Shown one piece after another: positions 1 through 7,789 of a stretch of 64,000 bases of DNA. The notes under the pieces were generated by a model. That model had not been told where the DNA came from, did not search any database, and saw only the letters and a list, made by a program, of their open reading frames with translations. Location of the stretch: the NCBI RefSeq assembly GCF_900188105.1, contig NZ_FZNP01000020.1, positions 62,001 to 126,000 of the forward strand, in the 5' to 3' direction. The position numbers were made by a program, and so were the translations under genes. This stretch comes from Actinomadura mexicana (GTDB lineage: Bacteria > Actinomycetota > Actinomycetes > Streptosporangiales > Streptosporangiaceae). Numbering within the stretch: position 1 is the stretch's first letter; every line of letters begins with the position of its first letter.

Positions 1-893
1 GAGAGGCCGGACGAGGACGACAGGTCCGCCGCCCACGTCGGCACGTAGACCAGGATCAGCGCGCCCCACACGGCGCCCGGCAGGCTGCCGAGCCCGCCGA
101 TGACGATCGCGGCGATGAGCTGGAGGGACAGCGTGAGCGGGAACGCGCCCGGCGCGGCCAGCGTGGCGACCACGGCGAGCAGCCCGCCGGCGAGGCCGGC
201 GCAGGCCGCCGAGACGACGGTCGCGGCGACCCGCAGCCGGGCGACCCGGACCCCGCTCAGCGCGGCGGCGATCTCGTCGTCGCGGCTGGCGCGCAGCGTC
301 CGCCCGAACCGGCCGCGGGTCAGGTTGGCGAGCAGGAACAGCGTGACGACGGCGCCGAGGCAGCAGATCCACGCCTGCCAGCGCTCCAGCGGGAAGGTCT
401 CGCCGAGCGCGGCGGGCGGGACCGGCGGGACGATCGTCAGCCCGTTCTGGCCGCCGAGCACGCCGGCGAGCGGCTTGTAGTTGGCGAGGCCGGGCAGCCC
501 CACGGCGAAGGCGAGGGTGGCGCCGGCCAGATAGGGGCCGTGCAGCCGGGCGGCGACGGCGCCGACCAGCGCGCCCGCCACGGCGGTGGCCCCGGCCGCC
601 GCCGGCAGGACCGCCGCGAGCGGCCAGCCCCAGTGCCCGATGACCAGCGCGGCGGTGTAGGCGCCGACCGCCATGAACGCCCCGTGCCCGAGGGAGATCT
701 GCCCGCCGAGCCCGGTCAGCACCGTCAGGCCGGCGACCGCGCAGGTGAGGTAGGCGGCCTGCGCGATCTGCAGGTCCCGGTAGGGGCCGGCGGCCGTGGT
801 CAGCACGTACAGCGCGGCGAGCGCGAGGACGGCGCCGGCCGTGTGCCGGGTCAGGGTGGAGCGGCGCAGGGCGCTTCGCGCGAGGGCGGTCAC
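1..893 (-). CDS. livM: Branched-chain amino acid-type ABC transporter permease LivM (partial, C-terminus off the window)
   Basis: Inner-membrane permease subunit of a LIV-type (HAAT) uptake transporter. I translated it from the minus strand: a GTG start at 893 follows the livH stop by 4 bases and gives a hydrophobic protein starting MTALARSALRRSTLTR. It contains the LivM signature GGQISLGHGAFMAVGAYTAA near residues 65-85 and the cytoplasmic-loop motif IGGLGSLPGAVWGALI near the end. 297 codons are visible and the frame is still open at base 1, so the last part is missing. It is the fourth gene of the livG-livF-livH-livM operon. The substrate-binding protein (LivK) is not in the window and could lie beyond base 1. 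The family is certain; the substrate is not, because such transporters also carry amides, urea or organic acids. Confidence 0.9.
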   Translation of the reverse strand, partial: MTALARSALRRSTLTRHTAGAVLALAALYVLTTAAGPYRDLQIAQAAYLTCAVAGLTVLTGLGGQISLGHGAFMAVGAYTAALVIGHWGWPLAAVLPAAAGATAVAGALVGAVAARLHGPYLAGATLAFAVGLPGLANYKPLAGVLGGQNGLTIVPPVPPAALGETFPLERWQAWICCLGAVVTLFLLANLTRGRFGRTLRASRDDEIAAALSGVRVARLRVAATVVSAACAGLAGGLLAVVATLAAPGAFPLTLSLQLIAAIVIGGLGSLPGAVWGALILVYVPTWAADLSSSSGL

Positions 894-897
894 GGCG

Positions 898-1776
898 TCA
901 CACCCTCCGTCCGGTACTCACGGCGAACAGGCCGTTCGGTCTGATCATCAGGACGGTGATGAGGGCGGCGAGCGCCCCGAGGGCGACCAGCTCCGAGCCG
1001 AGGTAGCCGGACACGTAGCTGAGCGCGCAGCCGAGCAGCAGCCCGCCGGTGACGGCGCCCGCGGGGCTGTCCAGCCCGCCGATCACGGCGGCGGTGAACC
1101 CGAACACGAGCATCGCGTCGAACTGGGCGGGCCCGACGAACACCGACGGGGCGATCAGCACCCCGGCGAGCGATCCCACCAGCGCGGCGAGCGCCCAGCC
1201 GAGGGTCAGCATCCGGCCGACGCGGACGCCCTGCAGCCGGGCGATCTCGGGCGCGAACGCCGACGCCCGCAGCCGCAGCCCGAGGTCGGTGCGAACGAAC
1301 AGCAGCGTCAGCAGCACCATGACCGCGGCGACGGAGCCGATGACGAACAGGTCGAACGGCGACAGCAGCAGCCGCGTCCCGCCCGCGGACAGGCCCTTGA
1401 TGGTGAAGGCGGGCGGGTAGGAGTGCGGCGTGTCGCCCCAGATCATGCCCGCGGCCGCCTGCAGCAGCACCAGCAGGCCGAGGGTGACGATCACCGCGTT
1501 CAGCGGCGGCTTGTTCTCGACGGGGCGGACCACGACCCGTTCGACGACCGCGCCCAGCACCAGCCCCGACGCCAGGGCGGCGCCGAGCGCGAGCCAGTAG
1601 GAGCCGCCGGCGTCGACGACGCTCCAGGCGAGGAACGTCGTGAACATCAGCATGCCGCCCTGCGCGAAGTTCACGACCCGGGTGGAGCGCCAGATCAGCA
1701 CCAGGGCGAGCGCGACCGCCGCGAACACCGCCCCGGAGGTGATGCCGGCGAGCGTGAGATTGAGGAAGCGCACCAT
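898..1776 (-). CDS. livH: Branched-chain amino acid-type ABC transporter permease LivH
   Basis: Second membrane subunit of the LIV-type importer, 292 residues. The start ATG at 1776 overlaps the livF stop (TGATG), showing translational coupling. It begins MVRFLNLTLAGITSGAVFAA and carries the family motif STRVVNFAQGGMLMF near residues 30-45. The permease-loop sequence GGLDSPAGAVTGGLLLG lies near residue 240, and about eight hydrophobic segments are visible. Length and motif order match LivH. A longer open frame continues upstream, but that part lies inside livF and in another protein's reading frame, so it was not used. It should pair with LivM and be driven by LivF and LivG. Confidence 0.93.
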   Translation of the reverse strand: MVRFLNLTLAGITSGAVFAAVALALVLIWRSTRVVNFAQGGMLMFTTFLAWSVVDAGGSYWLALGAALASGLVLGAVVERVVVRPVENKPPLNAVIVTLGLLVLLQAAAGMIWGDTPHSYPPAFTIKGLSAGGTRLLLSPFDLFVIGSVAAVMVLLTLLFVRTDLGLRLRASAFAPEIARLQGVRVGRMLTLGWALAALVGSLAGVLIAPSVFVGPAQFDAMLVFGFTAAVIGGLDSPAGAVTGGLLLGCALSYVSGYLGSELVALGALAALITVLMIRPNGLFAVSTGRRV

Positions 1777-2483
1777 CAGAACCCCAGGTAGGCGTGGCGG
1801 AGGCGGTCGTCGGCGGCGATCGCCGCGGCGGTCTCGTCCGCCACGACGGAGCCGAGGTCCAGCACGACGGCGCGGTCGGCGACCGACAGGGCGCTGCGCG
1901 CGTTCTGCTCCACGAGCAGCACGGTCCGGCCGTCCTCGTCGCACAGCCGCCGCAGCACGGCCATCAGCTGGGCGACCACCCGTGGCGCGAGGCCGAGGGA
2001 CGGCTCGTCCACCAGCAGCAGCCGCGGCGCTCCGGTGAGCGCCCGGGCCAGCGCGAGCATCTGCCGCTCGCCGCCGGACAGGGTGGCGGCGGTGCGGGAC
2101 CGGCGCTGCGCGAGCGGCGGGAACAGCTCGTACATGTCGGCGACCCGGCGCGCGAGGGCCGCCCGGTCGCGCCGCCACAGCCCGCCGAGCCGCAGGTTGT
2201 CCTGCACGGTCAGCTCGGTGATGACGCCGCCGTTCTGCGGGACGTGCGCGACGCCGAGCCGGACGATCTCCTCGACCGCCGTCCCGGTGATGTCCGCGCC
2301 GTCCAGCTCGACGCGTCCCGAGCGGGGCCGCAGGAGGCCCGAGACGGCGCGCAGCAGCGTGGTCTTCCCCGCGCCGTTCGCGCCGAGCACCGCGGTCACC
2401 GAGCCCTCGCCGACCGACAGGTCCACGCCGTCGAGCGCGCGGACCGCGCCGTAGGAGACGGTGATGCCCTTCACCTCAAGCAC
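1776..2483 (-). CDS. livF: LIV-type ABC transporter ATP-binding protein LivF
   Basis: Nucleotide-binding subunit, 235 residues. Visible motifs are Walker A GANGAGKTT (about residues 33-41), the LivF-type Q-loop region AHVPQNGGVITELTVQDNL, signature LSGGERQML and Walker B LLLVDEPSLGLAP. It lacks the long C-terminal extension of LivG-type ATPases, which marks it as LivF. The GTG start at 2483 lies inside the end of livG (8-base overlap), so the two ATPases are translated together. Its stop overlaps livH. Confidence 0.93.
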   Translation of the reverse strand: MLEVKGITVSYGAVRALDGVDLSVGEGSVTAVLGANGAGKTTLLRAVSGLLRPRSGRVELDGADITGTAVEEIVRLGVAHVPQNGGVITELTVQDNLRLGGLWRRDRAALARRVADMYELFPPLAQRRSRTAATLSGGERQMLALARALTGAPRLLLVDEPSLGLAPRVVAQLMAVLRRLCDEDGRTVLLVEQNARSALSVADRAVVLDLGSVVADETAAAIAADDRLRHAYLGF

Positions 2484-3255
2484 CGGTGACCTCCTCGCCG
2501 AGGTAGGCGTCGAGGACGGCCGGGTCGTCGCGCACGCGCTCGGGCGGGCCGCTCGCGATGACCCTGCCGAAGTCCAGCACGACGACCTGGTCGCAGACGC
2601 TCATGACGAGGTCCATGTGGTGCTCGACGAGGACGACGGCGGGCCCGCTCCGCAGCCCGCGGACCAGCCCGGCCAGCTCGTCGATCTCGGTCGCGGACAG
2701 TCCGGCGGCGGGCTCGTCCAGCAGCAGCAGGTCGGGCTCGGCCACGAGCGCGCGGGCCAGCGCGACCCGCTTCTGCACGCCGTAGGGCAGCTGCCCCGGC
2801 AACCGGGCGGCCTCCTCCGCGACGCCCAGCTCCGCGAGCCGCGCCATGGCCCGCTCGCGCAGGGCCGCCTCGTCGCGGTCGGCGCGCGGAAGCGCGAGGA
2901 GGCCGGACCAGAATCCGGCCTTGGCGTGCGGGTCGGCGCCGACCATCACGTTCTCCAGCACGGTCAGCCCCGGGAACAGCCCGAGACCCTGGAGGGTGCG
3001 GGCGATGCCGAGCCGCGTCAGGTCGTGCGGCCGATGGCGGCCAAGGACCCGGCCCCGCCAGCGCACCTCGCCCGCTTCCGGCCGGACGAAGCCGCACACG
3101 ACGTTGAAGAGCGTCGTCTTGCCCGCGCCGTTGGGGCCGATCACCCCGGTGACCCGGCCCTGGGGCGCCGTGAGCGACACCCCGTCCAATGCGACCAGCC
3201 CGGCGAAGCGGACGGTCACCTCTCGAAGTTCCAGGATCGCGGAAGAGCCGGACAT
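2476..3255 (-). CDS. livG: LIV-type ABC transporter ATP-binding protein LivG
   Basis: First gene of the transporter operon, 259 residues. Motifs: Walker A GPNGAGKTT (about 39-47), LivG-type IARTLQGLGLFPGLTVLENV, a weakly conserved signature region (LPYGVQKRVALARAL) and Walker B LLLLDEPAAGLS. The signature reads YGVQKR instead of LSGGQQ/YGQQRR; this variation is seen in the LivG branch and is probably tolerated. The start ATG at 3255 follows AGGCGACATG spacing. Upstream, at 3308-3324, is a palindrome shared with the acyl-CoA ligase promoter, so the operon is probably controlled by the divergent TetR gene. Confidence 0.92.
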   Translation of the reverse strand: MSGSSAILELREVTVRFAGLVALDGVSLTAPQGRVTGVIGPNGAGKTTLFNVVCGFVRPEAGEVRWRGRVLGRHRPHDLTRLGIARTLQGLGLFPGLTVLENVMVGADPHAKAGFWSGLLALPRADRDEAALRERAMARLAELGVAEEAARLPGQLPYGVQKRVALARALVAEPDLLLLDEPAAGLSATEIDELAGLVRGLRSGPAVVLVEHHMDLVMSVCDQVVVLDFGRVIASGPPERVRDDPAVLDAYLGEEVTGA

Positions 3256-3307
3256 GTCGCCTCACCTCGCCGATGAATCAGCGCGAATCCCCCGAGGCCA
3301 AATGCAC

Positions 3308-3324
3308 ATACCGACTGGTCGGAT
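3308..3324. promoter_or_regulatory. TetR-type operator upstream of the liv operon
   Basis: The inverted repeat CCGAC-TG-GTCGG lies in the divergent spacer between livG and the TetR gene. Its flanks (CACATA to the left, TTCACC to the right) also surround a perfect version at 5824-5841 before the acyl-CoA ligase. Two copies of one palindrome next to one TetR gene support it being that regulator's operator; this is inferred, not shown. Confidence 0.7.
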
Positions 3325-3492
3325 TCACCGAAGATAGAATCACTGGGCGCTCCGGTCAACAGCCGGTTTCGCGCGGTCCCGGCGCGCGCCGCGGCGGATC
3401 ATCGGCGGGCGGTAGGCTGATCGGCGATCTGCGGGCGGCCGCGCCGGGGCGGCACGAGACCCCGGGGCGCGTTCCCGGACGGAGGTGGAGTG

Positions 3493-4095
3493 ATGGCGCA
3501 GGCGCCCGCGGGCCGGACCCCCGGCACCCTGCCGCTTCCCGACCGGCTGCTGGCCGTGGCGACCCGGATGTTCGCCGAGAAGGGCTTCGAGAACACCTCG
3601 GTGCAGGAGATCGTGAACGCCGCCGGGGTGACCAAGGGGGCCATGTACCACTACTTCGGCTCCAAGGACGACCTGCTCTACGAGATCTACCACCGGCTCC
3701 TCGGCCTGCAGACGTCCCGGCTGGAGCAGATCGCGGGCGGCCCCGGCACGGCCGCCGAGCGGCTGCGCGCCGCCGCCGTCGACGTCCTCAACACCTCGTT
3801 CCTCTACCTGGACGACTTCACCGTCTTCTTCCGCTCGACGCACCTGCTCTCCCGCGACCGCCGCGAGGCCGTCCGCGCCGAGCGGCGCCGCTACCACGAG
3901 CGCTTCCGCGCCCTGGTCGAGGAGGGCCAGCGCGAGGGGACGTTCCGCACCGAGACGCCCGCCGACATCGCCGTCCACTTCTTCTTCGGCACCGTCCACC
4001 AGATCGGCGCCTGGTACCGCCCGGGCGGCCGCCTCAAGACGGCCGCCATCAGCGAGCACTACGTGGACCTTCTCCTCCACGGCCTGGAGAAGTAG
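3493..4095 (+). CDS. TetR family regulator, probable repressor of the liv operon and acyl-CoA ligase
   Basis: DNA-binding repressor of 200 residues. The N-terminal helix-turn-helix spans about residues 15-60 (RMFAEKGFENTSVQEIVNAAGVTKGAMYHYFGSKDDLLYEIY). The ligand domain contains FFFGTVHQIGAWYRPGG near the C-terminus, a pattern seen in TetR proteins that sense acyl-CoA or fatty-acid-type ligands. The purine-rich GGAGGTGGAG immediately precedes both a GTG (3490) and an ATG (3493); I took the ATG. The gene is divergent from livG and convergent with the ligase gene, which ends 18 bases after it. It sits between the two operators at 3308 and 5824. The ligand is unknown; a CoA thioester made by the neighbouring ligase is a reasonable guess. 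Confidence 0.88.
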   Translation: MAQAPAGRTPGTLPLPDRLLAVATRMFAEKGFENTSVQEIVNAAGVTKGAMYHYFGSKDDLLYEIYHRLLGLQTSRLEQIAGGPGTAAERLRAAAVDVLNTSFLYLDDFTVFFRSTHLLSRDRREAVRAERRRYHERFRALVEEGQREGTFRTETPADIAVHFFFGTVHQIGAWYRPGGRLKTAAISEHYVDLLLHGLEK

Positions 4096-4113
4096 CGGGC
4101 GGCCCGCCGCCCG

Positions 4114-5760
4114 TCAGCGCTCCACGTGCTCGATCCTGAGCGCCGCGTCCCTGTGCCGGGCGCGCAGCGGCTTCTTGTCGAACTTGCCGACCGTGGTCTT
4201 CGGGATCTCCTCCAGGAACGTCCAGTACTCGGGGACCTGCCAGCGGGCGACCTTGTCCGCGAGGAACGATGCCAGCTCCGCGGGAGTGGCGGACGCGTCC
4301 GGGCGCAGGACGACGCAGGCGAGGGGGCGCTCGTCCCACCGGGCGTCGGGGATGCCGATGACGGCGGCCTCCGCCACGGCGGGGTGGGCCATGAGGTGGT
4401 TCTCCAGCTCCACCGAGGAGATCCACTCGCCGCCCGACTTGATGACGTCCTTCGCGCGGTCGGTGATCTGGTAGAAGCCGCGGTCGTCGACGGTGCCGAT
4501 GTCGCCGGTGCGCAGCCAGCCGTCGTCGAACTTCCCGGGCGCTGGGTCGCGGTGGTACGCGCCGGTGATCCACGGCCCGCGCACCTCGATCTCGCCCGCG
4601 GACTCGCCGTCCCACGGCAGTTCGGCGCCGGAGTCGTCGACGATGCGCATCTCGACGCCGGCGGCGACGCGGCCGGACTTCAGCCGCCAGTACATGTCCT
4701 CGTCGGTACCGGGCTCGACGCCGGGCGGCGGGAACGCCATGCCGCCGAGCGGGCTCGTCTCCGTCATGCCCCAGCCCTGGATGATGCGCAGCCCGTACCG
4801 CTGCTCGAAGCGCTCCAGCAGGACGCGGGGCGCGGCGGCTCCGCCGGAGGTGCCCGCACGCAGCGACGACAGGTCGATCTCCTCCTGCTCCCCCAGGGCC
4901 AGGATCCCGTTCCAGATCGTCGGAACGGCGGAGGCCAGCGTGCTGCGCTCGGCGGCGACGAACTTCGCGAGATGCTCCGGCTGCATGAACGGCCCCGGCA
5001 TGTGCAGCGTCGCCCCGGACAGGAACGCCCCGTACGGAAGACCCCAGGCGTTGACGTGGAACATCGGCACGATGGTCAGGACGCGGTCGGCCTCGGTGAT
5101 GCCCACCAGCGACGCCGACTGCACGGCCATCGCGTGCAGGAACGTGGAGCGGTGCGAGTACACCACGCCCTTGGGGTCGCCCGTGGTGCCGCTGGTGTAG
5201 CACATGGACGCGGCGGATCGCTCGTCCACCTCCGGCCAGGCGTAACCGGGCTCCTCCGCGGCGAGCAGCTCGTGGTAGCGCAGGACGGGCGCCCCGTTGC
5301 CGTTGGCCTCCAGGGCCGAGGCGTCGCCGTCCCCGACGACGACGAACGCCTCCACGGCGGGAAGCTCGCGCACGACGCGCGCCAGGAGCGGGACGAGGCT
5401 GTCGTCGACGACGATGACCTGGTCGTCGGCGTGGTTGATGATGTGCGAGAGCTGCTCGGGGAACAACCGGATGTTCAGCGTGTGCAGGACCGCTCCCATG
5501 GCGGGCACCGCGAAGTACGCCTCCAGGTGCTCCTGGTTGTTCCAGCAGAACGTCGCCACCCGGTCGCCGGGACGGACGCCCAGCCTGGCCAGGGCGGACG
5601 CGAGCCGCTCGGCGTTGCCGGCGATCTGCGCGAAGGTCGCGCGCCGGGGCGCGCCGCCGCCCGTCCACGTCACGCACTCGCTGCGGCCGTAGACGCGCGC
5701 CCCGTGCCGCAGGATCGCGGCGACGGACAGCGGAAAGTCCTGCATCGTGCTGAGGATCAT
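4114..5760 (-). CDS. AMP-dependent fatty-acyl/carboxylate-CoA ligase
   Basis: Adenylate-forming enzyme of 548 residues that joins a carboxylic acid to CoA through an acyl-AMP. Motifs: YTSGTTGDPKGV (about 188-200), GWGMTETSP (about 330), WLRTGDIG (about 440), the hinge region DVIKSGGEWISS and the catalytic-lysine segment TTVGKFDKKPLR near the end. Start ATG 5760 is chosen because GGAG stands about 8 bases upstream and the protein then begins like medium/long-chain acyl-CoA synthetases. A longer frame upstream has no such support. The operator at 5824-5841 lies in its promoter region. The substrate cannot be read from sequence. Co-regulation with an uptake system suggests that an imported acid is activated here. 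Confidence 0.9.
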   Translation of the reverse strand: MILSTMQDFPLSVAAILRHGARVYGRSECVTWTGGGAPRRATFAQIAGNAERLASALARLGVRPGDRVATFCWNNQEHLEAYFAVPAMGAVLHTLNIRLFPEQLSHIINHADDQVIVVDDSLVPLLARVVRELPAVEAFVVVGDGDASALEANGNGAPVLRYHELLAAEEPGYAWPEVDERSAASMCYTSGTTGDPKGVVYSHRSTFLHAMAVQSASLVGITEADRVLTIVPMFHVNAWGLPYGAFLSGATLHMPGPFMQPEHLAKFVAAERSTLASAVPTIWNGILALGEQEEIDLSSLRAGTSGGAAAPRVLLERFEQRYGLRIIQGWGMTETSPLGGMAFPPPGVEPGTDEDMYWRLKSGRVAAGVEMRIVDDSGAELPWDGESAGEIEVRGPWITGAYHRDPAPGKFDDGWLRTGDIGTVDDRGFYQITDRAKDVIKSGGEWISSVELENHLMAHPAVAEAAVIGIPDARWDERPLACVVLRPDASATPAELASFLADKVARWQVPEYWTFLEEIPKTTVGKFDKKPLRARHRDAALRIEHVER

Positions 5761-5823
5761 GGCATTTCTCCGGGGAGGCCCGCGATGGCGACAGGAACGG
5801 GCCGGACGCACGGAATTCCGCAC

Positions 5824-5841
5824 ATACCGACCGGTCGGTTC
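5824..5841. promoter_or_regulatory. TetR-type operator upstream of the acyl-CoA ligase
   Basis: Perfect 14-base palindrome ACCGACCGGTCGGT (5826-5839) inside CACATACCGACC...TTCACC. The flanks match the operator at 3308-3324 almost base for base. It lies about 65 bases upstream of the ligase start. Confidence 0.72.
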
Positions 5842-5844
5842 ACC

Positions 5845-6556
5845 ATATTTTCGCCACCGCCCCGCCGTCAATGATCCGCCGCGGGCAGCGCCGCCCTGCA
5901 CGTGGACGAGCATCCACCGGCGCCCCGGGGCTCGGGAAGGCCGGAGGGCTGGGCGGTTCCGCGGCGTCCGCCCCGGCACCGCCCAGCCCCCACTCGCCAC
6001 CGGTGTTCGCGGCTGACGTGCGGACTCCCCTCCTCGCAGCCCGCCGGCACCGCCGTGATCCGGTTCCCACCTTCACAGCGCCCCGCACCCCACGGCATGT
6101 CACACACTCCAGCACCGCGCTGGTCCACCTGGCCCGACACGGCAAGGACACTGTGGATGGACCACTCCGGGCCTCCGCCAAGTCCACACCACCAGCCGCC
6201 TTCGAGCGCCCCGGCCCCGCGGCCGGCACCACAGATGATCTTCGCGGCCCGTCCCGTGGCGGAACTGGTGGTACGTCTGCCTGGGCGGGCAGATTGTTCC
6301 TGCCGTTCATCCTCGTCATGACGGGCCGCTGGAGCCCCAGGCGCGCCAGGGAGGACGCCGAGGCGCACCGGCGCGCGATCGACAAGGAGCTGGCCGCGCT
6401 CGCCCGGGACTGAGCCCACCCACCGGCGCGGGGGGCTCGGGTCCGTCTCCCCGCGGCGCGCTCCTACGCCGCTGCGCGCCCGCCGCCAAAAAGGGCCGGA
6501 CTTTTCTGCGCGCCGGTGCGTAGCCCGGCGAGGCGCGGCGGGCGTTAGATCGCGCT
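5845..6556. other. Long intergenic region with one doubtful small ORF
   Basis: About 700 bases between the ligase promoter and the esterase. Open frames cross it on both strands but are low-complexity Pro/Ala/Arg-rich and lack good ribosome sites. The only stretch that looks protein-like is the end of a plus-strand frame at 6318-6413. It would encode MTGRWSPRRAREDAEAHRR and a helical tail of 31 residues in total, resembling short charged actinobacterial proteins. I could not decide whether it is translated. No RNA gene or repeat was recognised. Confidence 0.4.
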
Positions 6557-7420
6557 ATGAAGATCGCCGTGCGGGCGGCGATGATCGTGGCACTCCTCGC
6601 GACGCTCATCGCCCACCCCCTGCCCGCCGGAGCGTCCAAGGACGCCCCGGGAACGTCGAAGCACACCATTGCCATGGGCGACTGGAACCGCCCCTACCTC
6701 CTGCACGTCCCGCCCCAGCCCGAGTCCGGCGCGCCGCCGCCGCTCATCGTGGCGCTGCACGGCGGTCTGAACGACTCCGAGTACGTCCGCCGGCAGAGCG
6801 GGCTCGACGAGGTCGCCGACCGCCACGGCTACGCCGTCGCCTACCCCGACGGGCTTCTCGGCACCTGGAACGCCGGTGCCTGCTGCTGGTTCGCCCGCTG
6901 GACCGGCGTCGACGACGTCGCGTTCCTCGACAAGCTGATCGACACGCTGGTGCGGCAGGGGGTCGCCGACCCCCGCCGCGTCTTCGTGACCGGTTTCTCC
7001 AACGGCGGCGGCATGGCGTACCGGTACGCGTGCGAACGGTCGGACAGGATCGCCGGGATCGCCGTGGTGTCGGGCGCCCTCGCGATCGGCTGCACGCCGA
7101 GGAGACCGGTGCCGGTGCTGGCCTTCCACGGGACCTGGGACCCGTCCGTCCCCTATACGGGCGGCGGGAACATGGACGCGGACGTCCATTTCCCGTTCAT
7201 CCCCGTCCAGGTCGTCATGGAGTTCTGGAGATGGGTGGACAAGCTGCCCGCGCTCTCGTGGCCGCTGCCGGACGGGCCGGACGACTGCGTCGGCACGGGC
7301 CCGGGCCCCGTCGTCGTCGCGCTGTGCACCAGGCAGCGCGGTGGGCACGAATGGCCGGATTATGCCAGCGAGCTCATGGCCAGGTTCTTTGCCGACAGGC
7401 CGTCCCTGCCGAAGACGTGA
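6557..7420 (+). CDS. Secreted PHB-depolymerase / LpqC-like esterase
   Basis: Alpha/beta-hydrolase of 287 residues in the extracellular poly-hydroxybutyrate depolymerase / feruloyl-esterase family. A signal peptide is clear (MKIAVRAAMIVALLATLIA..., probable cleavage after AGA near residue 26). Catalytic residues visible are the nucleophile Ser148 in GFSNGGG, Asp195 in HGTWDPSVPY and His264 in GGHEWP. The oxyanion-hole region is ALHGGLND, and Cys109-Cys110 lie in the family motif GACCW. It stands alone; the next operon begins 70 bases downstream with its own hairpin. The true substrate (polyester, feruloyl or acetyl ester) is not determined. Confidence 0.88.
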   Translation: MKIAVRAAMIVALLATLIAHPLPAGASKDAPGTSKHTIAMGDWNRPYLLHVPPQPESGAPPPLIVALHGGLNDSEYVRRQSGLDEVADRHGYAVAYPDGLLGTWNAGACCWFARWTGVDDVAFLDKLIDTLVRQGVADPRRVFVTGFSNGGGMAYRYACERSDRIAGIAVVSGALAIGCTPRRPVPVLAFHGTWDPSVPYTGGGNMDADVHFPFIPVQVVMEFWRWVDKLPALSWPLPDGPDDCVGTGPGPVVVALCTRQRGGHEWPDYASELMARFFADRPSLPKT

Positions 7421-7462
7421 CCTCCGTTCAATTCAAGCCGTCCCGCTACAAAGCGCTAAACT

Positions 7463-7487
7463 CTCCCCACTTACGAGTAATGGGGAG
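7463..7487 (+). promoter_or_regulatory. Hairpin that includes the ribosome binding site of the Trypco2 gene
   Basis: Inverted repeat CTCCCCA (7463-7469) and TGGGGAG (7481-7487) with an 11-base loop. The 3' arm contains the only Shine-Dalgarno candidate (GGGGAG), two bases before the ATG at 7490. If transcribed, the stem would hide the ribosome site; as DNA it could equally be an operator. Confidence 0.5.
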
Positions 7488-7489
7488 CA

Positions 7490-7789
7490 ATGCAGGAAAT
7501 CGGCTTGGCAGAGGCAGTCAAAGCGATCCGCGACGACCTGGCGCGGGCTCAGCTTGAGGGCGCCGAGGAGGAGATCCGCTTCAGCGTGGGGCCGGTCGAG
7601 GTCGAGTTCGAGGTCGCCGTGGTCCGGGAGGGCGGCGCCAACGGCAAGGTGAAGGTCTGGGTGGTCGAGGTCGGCGCCTCGGGCAAGCTCGCACAGACCA
7701 CCACGCACCGGGTGGCGGTCACGCTGACTCCGCACGTCGACGGCAAGCCGATCGAGGTGGGTGACCGGCTCCGCAAGCCCGGCCGGTGA
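7490..7789 (+). CDS. Trypco2 (trypsin-co-occurring domain 2) protein
   Basis: Small protein of 99 residues: an N-terminal helix (IGLAEAVKAIRDDLARAQLEG), then alternating beta strands (EEIRFSVGPVEVEFEVAVV and KVKVWVVEVGAS) ending with HRVAVTLTPH. This is the pattern of the Trypco2 domain, described computationally as a frequent neighbour of trypsin-like proteases in actinobacterial NTPase conflict systems. Its stop overlaps the GTG start of the protease-NTPase gene (GTGA), so the two proteins should be made in fixed proportion and probably work together. The domain has no known enzymatic residues; an adaptor, substrate or inhibitor role for the protease is inferred only. Confidence 0.82.
   Translation: MQEIGLAEAVKAIRDDLARAQLEGAEEEIRFSVGPVEVEFEVAVVREGGANGKVKVWVVEVGASGKLAQTTTHRVAVTLTPHVDGKPIEVGDRLRKPGR

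Noticed and set aside
2750..2800. Atypical signature motif in LivG as evidence of a dead ATPase
   Set aside because: Walker A, Walker B and the LivG-specific regions are intact, and this branch tolerates variation at the signature.
5871..6413. 180-codon frame between the ligase and the esterase
   Set aside because: Pro/Ala/Arg-rich without ribosome site or family; only its last 31 codons look like protein and are mentioned in the spacer entry.
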